From the NCBI GenBank assembly GCA_902803675.1, contig CADCQZ010000420.1:1-11733 (forward strand): a stretch of 11,733 nt of DNA, given 5' to 3'. The number at the start of each line of letters is the position of its first letter. Position 1 is the first letter of the stretch. Origin of the DNA: an uncultured Eubacteriales bacterium. Lineage in GTDB: Bacteria; Bacillota_A; Clostridia; Christensenellales; Aristaeellaceae. The notes under the pieces are model-generated. The model worked only from the letters and a program-made list of their open reading frames with translations. It made no database searches and was not told where the DNA came from. Both the position numbers and the translations under genes were made by a program. Shown in pieces: positions 6,154 through 11,733 of this stretch.

Positions 6154-7617
6154 ATGTCGGAAAACAAGGGAATGAAGATCGCTTTCATCGGCTCGGAATG
6201 CTATCCTTTCATCAAAACGGGCGGCCTGGGAGACGTGATGTACGCCCTGCCCCGGGCGCTGCGGCGCCAGGGCGCCGAGGTGCGGGTGATCATGCCCTTC
6301 TACCGGTGCATCCCGGAAAAATACCGGGACGGGATGGCGTACGTGGGTTCCTTCATGATGGATCTTACCCGGGACGGCCGGTCCTTCTATGTGGGCATCA
6401 TGGAAACGGAACTGGACGGCGTGACCTATGACTTCGTCGACTGCCGGGACTTTTTCGACTGGGGCAATCCCTACACCGGCCTGTGGGAGGATATCCCCAA
6501 GTACTGCTATTTCTCCAAGGCGTCCCTGGCGATCCTCAATTATCTGGAATGGGTGCCGGACGTGGTCCACTGCCATGACTGGCAGGCGGCGGTGGTGCCG
6601 GTGTACCTGCGCACCGAGTTCGACGGCACGCCCGTGGGCGCCGCCCGCAGCGTGATCACCATCCACAATCTGCGCTTCCAGGGCATCTGCAGCATCGAGC
6701 ACCTGAAATACTGGACCGGCCTGCCGGACTATCTGTTCGATTTCCCCGTCTTCAGGCTCAGTGACAACGAGGCCAACATGTTCAAGGGCGGCCTGGCCTA
6801 CGCGGACCGGGTCACCACGGTGAGCGAGACCTACGCGGAGGAGATCCAGACGGACTTTTACGGCGAGGGCCTCAACGGGCATCTCTGGTATCACCGGGCG
6901 AAGCTCCGGGGCATCGTGAACGGGATCGACGTGGATATCTGGAACAGCCGCACCGACAAGCTCCTGCCCGTGCCCTACGGTGAGGAGAACGCGCTGGCCG
7001 CCAAGAAGGAAAACAAAAAGGCCCTGCAGGAGCGCTTGGGCCTCACGGTGGACGAGAACAAGTACGTGATCGGCCTGATCTCCCGCCTGACGGACCAGAA
7101 GGGGCTGGATCTGATCAACGCCGTGTTCAGCGAGATGGTGGACGACGGCACGCAGGTGGTCATCCTGGGAACCGGCGACAGGCGCTATGAGGACGCCTTC
7201 CGCTATTACGAAAACGCCTATAAAGGCCGGGTCTGCGCCTACATCAAGTACGACGAGAGCCTGGCCCATCAGATCTACGCCGGGTCGGACGCCCTGCTGG
7301 TGCCCAGCCTGTTCGAGCCCTGCGGTCTCACGCAGCTGATCGCCATGCGCTACGGCACCGTGCCCATCGTGCGCGAGACCGGCGGCCTCAAGGACACGGT
7401 GGAGCCCTTCAACGAGTATACCGGGGAGGGCAACGGCTTCACCTTCGACCGGTATGAGGCGGGCCTGCTCCTGGATGCCGTCAAGCGCTCCGAGGGCGTC
7501 TACTTCAACGACCGCGCCCGCTGGGACGCCCTGGTGATCCGGGATATGGAAAAGGATGTCTCCTGGGAGCATTCGGCGGATCTGTACATGGACCTGTACC
7601 GGGAGCTCAAGGGCTGA
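6154..7617 (+). CDS. glgA: Glycogen synthase (ADP-glucose type, GT5)
   Basis: A 487-residue bacterial glycogen/starch synthase, which transfers glucose from ADP-glucose to the non-reducing end of alpha-1,4-glucan in the cytoplasm. Both GT-B lobes are complete. The N-terminal lobe has KTGGLGDV (residues 21-28), HCHDWQAAVVPVYL (139 on), TIHNLRFQG and the acceptor/sensor region FKGGLAYADRVTTVSETYA. The C-terminal lobe has NGIDVDIWN (256 on), ISRLTDQKGL with the phosphate-binding Arg311 and Lys316, FEPCGLTQ with the nucleotide-site Glu388, and RETGGLKDTV. Length is normal for the family. Start ATG 6154 has AGAAGGAG ending at 6145, 8 nt upstream. The gene has its own promoter and terminator and stands alone; glgC, glgD, glgB and glgP are not next to it. 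The ADP- rather than UDP-glucose preference is inferred from the bacterial GT5 family. Confidence 0.96.
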   Translation: MSENKGMKIAFIGSECYPFIKTGGLGDVMYALPRALRRQGAEVRVIMPFYRCIPEKYRDGMAYVGSFMMDLTRDGRSFYVGIMETELDGVTYDFVDCRDFFDWGNPYTGLWEDIPKYCYFSKASLAILNYLEWVPDVVHCHDWQAAVVPVYLRTEFDGTPVGAARSVITIHNLRFQGICSIEHLKYWTGLPDYLFDFPVFRLSDNEANMFKGGLAYADRVTTVSETYAEEIQTDFYGEGLNGHLWYHRAKLRGIVNGIDVDIWNSRTDKLLPVPYGEENALAAKKENKKALQERLGLTVDENKYVIGLISRLTDQKGLDLINAVFSEMVDDGTQVVILGTGDRRYEDAFRYYENAYKGRVCAYIKYDESLAHQIYAGSDALLVPSLFEPCGLTQLIAMRYGTVPIVRETGGLKDTVEPFNEYTGEGNGFTFDRYEAGLLLDAVKRSEGVYFNDRARWDALVIRDMEKDVSWEHSADLYMDLYRELKG

Positions 7618-7648
7618 TACACCGGCGGAACGATCGGGCGATATTTTC

Positions 7649-7674
7649 GGCGGGGCGCTTAGCCCCGCCTTTTT
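7649..7674 (+). terminator. Intrinsic terminator of glgA
   Basis: A perfect 8-bp stem GGCGGGGC/GCCCCGCC (7649-7656 with 7662-7669), a 5-nt loop, then TTTTT (7670-7674). It begins 31 nt after the glgA stop and separates glgA from the transport operon. Confidence 0.92.
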
Positions 7675-7710
7675 ATGCGGCCCGCCGGGACTTCTATACA
7701 CGTTGGGCCG

Positions 7711-7754
7711 GCGCAATGTATCTGTTTTGCATTTTTTGAGGGAGCGCATTGTAT
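7711..7754 (+). repeat. Pair of 11-bp direct repeats upstream of the transport operon
   Basis: GCGCAATGTAT (7711-7721) and GCGCATTGTAT (7744-7754) differ at one base and start 33 nt apart, about three helical turns. The second copy contains the -35 box. They could bind a regulator; this is inference from spacing and position. Confidence 0.4.
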
Positions 7755-7777
7755 ATTTATGAGTAAAACGGTATAGT
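7749..7777 (+). promoter_or_regulatory. Sigma-70-like promoter of the liv-type operon
   Basis: TTGTAT (7749-7754), a 17-nt spacer and TATAGT (7772-7777) predict a start near 7784 and a leader of about 36 nt before the ATG at 7820. The surrounding sequence is AT-rich compared with the genes. Confidence 0.65.
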
Positions 7778-7819
7778 GTGTCCATAAATATCCCAACGCT
7801 CAGAAAGGAAGTAAACGGT

Positions 7820-8995
7820 ATGAAAAAGTTTTTCGCTCTGGTACTGGCTCTGTGCCTGATGGTCCCCGCCCTGGTACTGGCGGATGGTCTGCCCGTGGTC
7901 AAGATCGGCGTGTTCGAGCCCTCCTCCGGTGACAACGGCGCCGGCGGCAAGCAGGAAGTGCTGGGCGTGGAATACGCTCATTCCCTGAAGCCCACCGTGA
8001 TGATCGGCGGCGAGGAGTACGCCGTGCAGCTGGTCAACGTGGATAACCAGTCCGACTCCAGCAAGGCCGTCACCGCCGCGCAGGAGCTGGTCAGCGCCGG
8101 TGTCAGCGTGGTGCTCGGCTCCTACGGCTCCGGTGCCTCCATGGCCGGCGGCGATGTGTTCGCCACCGCCCAGGTGCCCGCCATCGGCTTGTCCTGCACC
8201 AATCCTTCCGTGACCACGCTGTGCGACTACTACTGGCGCATCTGCTTCCTGGATCCCTTCCAGGGCAGCGTCATGGCCAATTTCGCCGACAGCCTGGGCA
8301 CCACCAAGGCCTATGTGCTCACCATGCTGGGTGAGGACTACGGCAACGGCCTGGGCCACTTCTTCTCCGACGCCTTCAAGGCCCTGGGCCATGAAGTGAT
8401 CGCCGAGACCTTCCCGGAGGGCACCAGCGACTTCACCGCCTACATCAACAACGCCGTGAACGCCGGCGCGGACGTGGTGTTCGCTCCCTGCGCCACCACC
8501 TACGCCTCCCTGATCATCGACCAGGCCGCTTCCCTCTCCGTCAGCTTCCCGCTTCTGGCCGGCGATACCTGGGAGTCCTCCGTTATCCTGGATGCCGCCA
8601 AGGGCAAGGACATCGCGGTGTACGTGTCCACCTTCTTTGACGAGAACGACGACGGCGCCGCGGCGGCCGAGTTCGTTTCCGGCTTCAAGGCCTGGCTGAA
8701 CGCCAACCCCGACAAGAAGACCAACAACGGCGGCAACGACATCGTCGCGGCCGTGTCCGCCCTGGGCTTTGACGGCTACAACGTGGCGCTGGCCGCCCTG
8801 GAAGCCGCCGGCTCCGTCGATCCCAATGCCATCGCCGAAGCGCTGCCCTCCCTGGTCTACGCGGACGCCGTGACCGGTTCCATCTCCTTTGATGATGTGG
8901 GCGACGCCCAGAAGGATATGGCCTACGTCAAGAAGGTCAACAACGAGACCGGCGCTTTCGATTTCGTGAAGACCCAGACCGTGGCCGGCCTGTAA
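7820..8995 (+). CDS. livJ: Branched-chain amino-acid-type ABC transporter substrate-binding protein
   Basis: A 391-residue exported binding protein of the LivJ/LivK family (type I periplasmic-binding fold, Peripla_BP_6), which captures the ligand outside the membrane and delivers it to LivHM. The signal peptide is residues 1-21 (MKKFFALVLALCLMVPALVLA), with probable cleavage before Asp22. The only Cys there (Cys12) lies mid-core and does not form a lipobox. Typical segments follow: VVKIGVFEPSSGDNGAGGKQ, then ELVSAGVSVVLGSYGSGA, VPAIGLSCTNPSVT, and YGNGLGHFFSDAFKALGHEV with SDFTAYINNAVNAGADVVF. The start ATG 7820 has AAAGGAAG ending at 7811, 8 nt upstream; an upstream in-frame ATG at 7778 precedes the predicted transcription start and lacks a site. 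It is the first gene of the operon. Ligand specificity (Leu/Ile/Val, other amino acids or small amides) cannot be fixed from sequence. Confidence 0.93.
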   Translation: MKKFFALVLALCLMVPALVLADGLPVVKIGVFEPSSGDNGAGGKQEVLGVEYAHSLKPTVMIGGEEYAVQLVNVDNQSDSSKAVTAAQELVSAGVSVVLGSYGSGASMAGGDVFATAQVPAIGLSCTNPSVTTLCDYYWRICFLDPFQGSVMANFADSLGTTKAYVLTMLGEDYGNGLGHFFSDAFKALGHEVIAETFPEGTSDFTAYINNAVNAGADVVFAPCATTYASLIIDQAASLSVSFPLLAGDTWESSVILDAAKGKDIAVYVSTFFDENDDGAAAAEFVSGFKAWLNANPDKKTNNGGNDIVAAVSALGFDGYNVALAALEAAGSVDPNAIAEALPSLVYADAVTGSISFDDVGDAQKDMAYVKKVNNETGAFDFVKTQTVAGL

Positions 8996-9012
8996 GGCTT
9001 TTCTCGCTCCCG

Positions 9013-9049
9013 GGAAAAGGACCCGCGCTGACAACGCGGGTTCTTTTCC
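9013..9049 (+). terminator. Terminator-like hairpin between binding protein and permease genes
   Basis: GGAAAAGGACCCGCG (9013-9027) pairs with CGCGGGTTCTTTTCC (9035-9049): 15 pairs with one G-T wobble and a 7-nt loop. The T-rich strand of the lower stem acts as a modest T-tract. Placed 17 nt after the livJ stop with no visible new promoter before livH, it probably causes partial termination, lowering permease expression relative to the binding protein. Confidence 0.75.
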
Positions 9050-9064
9050 ATCGTTATCGGATAC

Positions 9065-9074
9065 CCTCCGGAGG
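9065..9074. repeat. 10-bp perfect palindrome CCTCCGGAGG
   Basis: A loop-free palindrome between the two hairpins upstream of livH. It could be a protein-binding site. It also contains a GGAGG core, but no suitable start codon follows, so it is not read as a ribosome binding site. Confidence 0.35.
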
Positions 9075-9085
9075 CTGATCCACGT

Positions 9086-9108
9086 CCGGGCCGGTCCCGC
9101 CGGCCCGG
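9086..9108 (+). other. GC-rich stem-loop upstream of livH
   Basis: A perfect 9-bp stem CCGGGCCGG/CCGGCCCGG (9086-9094 with 9100-9108) with a TCCCG loop, 31 nt before the livH start and without a T-tract. It may protect the processed or read-through mRNA ends or tune expression; this is inference. Confidence 0.6.
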
Positions 9109-9139
9109 GCGGTCGACCCTATGAAAGGCGGATTATTCC

Positions 9140-10018
9140 ATGTTTGACAGGATCCTGCCCTATCTGCTGGCAGGTATTTCGGTGGGCGGGCAGTACGCCC
9201 TGATCGCCGTGGGATACACGATGGTGTACGGCATCCTGCGGCTGATCAACTTTGCCCACGGCGACATCTTCACGGCGGCCGGCTTTTTCATGGTGTATAT
9301 CACCGCGTCCCTGCCCATGGGGGTTTCCATCCCCCTGGTCATCCTGCTCACGGTGGCGCTGGGATTCACCCTGGAGCGGGCGGCCTACAAGCCCCTGCGC
9401 ACGGCGCCGCGCATGTCCGTGATGATCTCGGCCATCGGCGCGTCCTATCTGCTGCAGAACCTGATGTGGTACGTCACCGGCGGCCTGGCCAAGCAGTACC
9501 CGGTGCTGCCCTGGCTGAGCGACAGCGTGCAGATCGGCCCGGCCTCCACCAAGGTGGTCACCATCGTGACCCCCGTCCTGACGGTGGTCCTGGTGATCGC
9601 GCTGGTGATGCTCATCAAGCACACCAAGATCGGCATGGCGATGCGGGCCGTGTCCCACGATTTTGAGACCAGCCAGCTCATGGGCGTGCGCATCAACTCG
9701 GTCATCTCCATGACTTTCGTGATCGGTTCCGCTCTGGCGGCGGTGGGTTCCATGCTGTATTTCACCAACTATTCCACCGTCACCCCCACCATCGGGGCCA
9801 TGCCCGGGCTGAAGGCCTTCGTGGCCGCGGTGTTCGGCGGCATCGGGTCCATCCCCGGGGCGGTGATCGGCGCGATCATCATCGGCATCTGTGAGAACCT
9901 GATCAAGGCGGCCGGATACACCGCGTTTTCCGACGCGTTTACCTTTGCTCTTCTGATCGTGGTGCTCCTGTTCAGACCCACGGGGCTCTTCGGCGAAAAG
10001 ACCGCCGAGAAGGTGTGA
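9140..10018 (+). CDS. livH: Branched-chain amino-acid-type ABC transporter permease LivH
   Basis: A 292-residue inner-membrane permease of the LivH family, one half of the membrane channel with LivM. Seen: GGQYALIAVGYTMVYGILRLINFAHGDIFTAAGF, the family's N-terminal signature; ERAAYKPLRTAPRMSVMISAIGASYLLQN; the cytoplasmic coupling loop KIGMAMRAVSHDFETSQLMGV, which contacts the ATPase; and the C-terminal AAVFGGIGSIPGAVIGAIIIG. Several long hydrophobic segments suggest about eight membrane helices. Start ATG 9140 has AAAGGCGG (9124-9131) 8 nt upstream. Length is close to E. coli LivH. It is separated from livJ by 144 nt with two hairpins and lies 10 nt before livM. The transported substrate is inferred from the family. 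Confidence 0.95.
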   Translation: MFDRILPYLLAGISVGGQYALIAVGYTMVYGILRLINFAHGDIFTAAGFFMVYITASLPMGVSIPLVILLTVALGFTLERAAYKPLRTAPRMSVMISAIGASYLLQNLMWYVTGGLAKQYPVLPWLSDSVQIGPASTKVVTIVTPVLTVVLVIALVMLIKHTKIGMAMRAVSHDFETSQLMGVRINSVISMTFVIGSALAAVGSMLYFTNYSTVTPTIGAMPGLKAFVAAVFGGIGSIPGAVIGAIIIGICENLIKAAGYTAFSDAFTFALLIVVLLFRPTGLFGEKTAEKV

Positions 10019-10028
10019 GGGGGCCGTG

Positions 10029-11111
10029 ATGAAAAAGATGTCGAAAACGCGCCTGATCGTCAGCCTTGCGGCGGTGCTGCTCCTGTATGTGGGCGCCTGG
10101 TGGGCCGAGACGGCCCTGGGCACCAACTCCATGCTGATCACAGTGCTCAAAAAAGGCGCCGTGTACGCCCTGATCGCGGTATCCATGAACCTGCTCAACG
10201 GCTTCACCGGGCTGTTCTCCCTGGGACAGTCGGGCTTCATGCTGGTGGGCGCGTACGTATACGCGGTGTTCACCATCCCGCTCAAGCGTCACGCCGCGGT
10301 GTACCAGTACTACAACGGGGGCATCATCCAGTTCGAGCTGCCCCTTCTGGTGGCCCTGCTGCTGGCGGGCGTGGTGGCGGCCCTCCTGGCCGCCCTGGTG
10401 GGCCTGCCGGTCTTAAGGCTCAAGAGCGATTACCTGGCCATCGCCACCCTGGGCTTCGCGGAGATCATCCGGGCCGTGGTGCAGTGGGATTCCCTGGGGC
10501 CTGTCACCAACGGTTCCAATCTGCTCAAGACCTATCCCACTTTCGCCAACACCAAGATCCTGGGCACCACGGTGCTGTTCCCCTTCATCGTGTCGGGGGT
10601 CTGCATCGCCCTGATCCTGCTCATCATCAATTCCACCTACGGCCGGGCCTTCAAGGCCATCCGGGATGATGAGGTGGCGGCGGAGGCCATGGGCATCAAC
10701 CTGTTCCATCACAAGGAACTGTCCTTCGTGATCAGCTGCTTCTTCGCGGGCATCGGCGGCGCCCTGCTAGCCATGTTCCAGGGAACGGTGCAGGCCAATT
10801 CCTTCAAGTCCGCCATGACCTATGATATCCTCCTGATGGTGGTCATCGGCGGCATGGGCTCCGTCAGCGGCAGCGTGATCGCCTCCTTCCTCTACATCGC
10901 CTGCAGCGAGTGGTGGCTGCGCTTCCTGGACAACGAGATGTTCATCGGCTCCTTCCAGGTGCCGCTGCTGCGGTCCGGGTTCCGGATGGTGGTCTTCTCC
11001 CTGGTCATCATGGTGGTGGTGCTCTTCTTCCGCCGGGGCATCATGGGGGACAGGGAACTTTGGGACCTGCGCCTTGTCGGGCGCAACCGGGAAAGGGGGG
11101 CGGCCAAATGA
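10029..11111 (+). CDS. livM: Branched-chain amino-acid-type ABC transporter permease LivM
   Basis: A 360-residue partner permease to LivH. Seen: KKGAVYALIAVSMNLLNGFTGLFSLGQSGFMLVGAY near the N-terminus, RLKSDYLAIATLGFAEIIR and VTNGSNLL in the middle, the coupling loop STYGRAFKAIRDDEVAAEAMGIN, and the C-terminal MVVIGGMGSVSGSVIASFLY. After the last helix it ends in a basic cytoplasmic tail. ATG 10029 is preferred over GTG 10026: AGGGGG (10018-10023) stands 5 nt from the ATG but only 2 nt from the GTG. The site overlaps the livH stop region, and the livM stop overlaps the livG start in ATGA, so translational coupling is likely. The middle loop (LKTYPTFANTKILG) differs from the common NG-L form, a possible specificity difference. 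Confidence 0.95.
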   Translation: MKKMSKTRLIVSLAAVLLLYVGAWWAETALGTNSMLITVLKKGAVYALIAVSMNLLNGFTGLFSLGQSGFMLVGAYVYAVFTIPLKRHAAVYQYYNGGIIQFELPLLVALLLAGVVAALLAALVGLPVLRLKSDYLAIATLGFAEIIRAVVQWDSLGPVTNGSNLLKTYPTFANTKILGTTVLFPFIVSGVCIALILLIINSTYGRAFKAIRDDEVAAEAMGINLFHHKELSFVISCFFAGIGGALLAMFQGTVQANSFKSAMTYDILLMVVIGGMGSVSGSVIASFLYIACSEWWLRFLDNEMFIGSFQVPLLRSGFRMVVFSLVIMVVVLFFRRGIMGDRELWDLRLVGRNRERGAAK

Positions 11112-11733
11112 GCAAGAGCGTGCTGCGCCTTGAAAACATCACCATGCAGTTCGGCGGCGTGGTGGCCATCAACGATCTGACCATGCACATCGACGAGGGT
11201 GAGATCGTGGCCCTGATCGGCCCCAACGGCGCCGGGAAGACCACGGCCTTCAACTGCATCACCGGTGTGTACGAGCCCACCAACGGCGCGGTGTACTTTC
11301 ATGACAAAGTGATCGCGGCCTCCCATCCCATGGGCAAAATGAAGCATATGTACGCGGGCGGCGACAAGGATAAATTCCTGAACATGCGCGTGCAGATGAC
11401 GCCCGACAAGATCACCCGGATGGGCATCGCCCGCACGTTCCAGAACATCCGCCTGTTCAAAAGCCAGACGGCCTTTGAAAACGTGCTGATCGCCACCCAT
11501 CTGCGCCGCACCAGCAACGTGTTCACCGCCATGTTCCGCCTCAACGCCAAGGAGGAGAAAAAGAACCGCGAGAGGGCCATGGAGCTGCTCAGGATCGTGG
11601 GCCTTGAGGACGCGGCGGATGAGAAGGCCACCTCGCTGCCCTACGGCAAGCAGCGCCGCCTGGAGATCGCCCGCGCCCTGGCCACGGAGCCCACGCTGCT
11701 GCTCCTGGACGAGCCGGCGGCGGGCATGAACCC
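11108..11733 (+). CDS. livG: Branched-chain amino-acid-type ABC transporter ATPase LivG (cut by right edge)
   Basis: The first 208 residues of a LivG-family ATPase that powers LivHM; the gene continues past the right edge. Walker A is GPNGAGKTT (residues 38-46), the Q-loop ARTFQNIRLF (Gln112), the ABC signature region LPYGKQRRLEIARAL (177-191) and Walker B LLLLDEP (197-203), followed by the LivG-typical AAGMNP. The D-loop end and H-loop are not in the window. The start ATG overlaps the livM stop (ATGA); the GGGGGGC run before it (11095-11101) may serve as its binding site. Between residues about 70 and 95 lies a basic, Met-rich segment (KMKHMYAGGDKDKF and neighbours) that makes the Walker A to Q-loop distance about 25 residues longer than in E. 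coli LivG. livF is expected next. Confidence 0.95.
   Translation, partial: MSKSVLRLENITMQFGGVVAINDLTMHIDEGEIVALIGPNGAGKTTAFNCITGVYEPTNGAVYFHDKVIAASHPMGKMKHMYAGGDKDKFLNMRVQMTPDKITRMGIARTFQNIRLFKSQTAFENVLIATHLRRTSNVFTAMFRLNAKEEKKNRERAMELLRIVGLEDAADEKATSLPYGKQRRLEIARALATEPTLLLLDEPAAGMN

Noticed and set aside
6121..7950. A 609-codon minus-strand open frame opposite glgA
   Set aside because: It crosses the glgA terminator, the liv promoter and the start of livJ, and has no domain pattern; glgA on the plus strand is unambiguous.
7757..10285. Two long minus-strand open frames (425 and 388 codons) opposite livJ and livH/livM
   Set aside because: Low-complexity Gly/His/Asp/Val-rich products without domains; the plus strand carries well-known transporter genes.

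Overview
The window is GC-rich (roughly 60% by eye), with tightly packed genes, strong AGGAGG-type ribosome binding sites and sigma-70-like promoters in the more AT-rich gaps. This fits a high-GC member of the Bacillota (Clostridia, perhaps a gut Christensenellales- or Oscillospirales-type bacterium). The placement is an inference from gene content and style; no rRNA or marker gene is present. No mobile element, tRNA, rRNA, CRISPR array or phage gene was seen.

Left part (1-5918). A partial gene for a YhhN-type membrane protein runs off the left edge on the minus strand. Upstream of it, also on the minus strand, is a malate/L-lactate dehydrogenase-family (Ldh_2) oxidoreductase. A divergent promoter region then separates it from a plus-strand three-gene operon: a cytoplasmic YwrD-like gamma-glutamyltransferase-family hydrolase, an SGNH-fold esterase and a small exported protein of unknown function. 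A second Ldh_2 enzyme faces this operon from the other side on the minus strand; it closely resembles 2,3-diketo-L-gulonate reductase (DlgD/YiaK). Two distant members of one oxidoreductase family therefore bracket the hydrolase operon. This suggests, but does not prove, a small catabolic island handling 2-oxo or 2-hydroxy acids and acylated or gamma-glutamylated compounds.

Middle part (5919-7819). Divergently from dlgD, a good promoter drives a single glycogen synthase gene (glgA), closed by a strong intrinsic terminator. No other glycogen gene is visible.

Right part (7820-11733). A branched-chain amino-acid-type ABC uptake operon begins: substrate-binding protein (LivJ/K family), two permeases (LivH, LivM) and the LivG ATPase, which is cut by the right edge; livF is expected just beyond. 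A terminator-like hairpin and a second GC hairpin sit between the binding-protein gene and the permeases, as expected if the binding protein is made in excess. The binding protein has a Sec signal but no recognisable lipobox, and LivG carries an insertion of about 25 residues after the Walker A region.

Most of the window is ordinary metabolic and transport gene content. The items most worth checking are the bracketed hydrolase operon with its unknown exported protein, the missing lipobox, and the LivG insertion. I found no clear evidence of a wholly new system.
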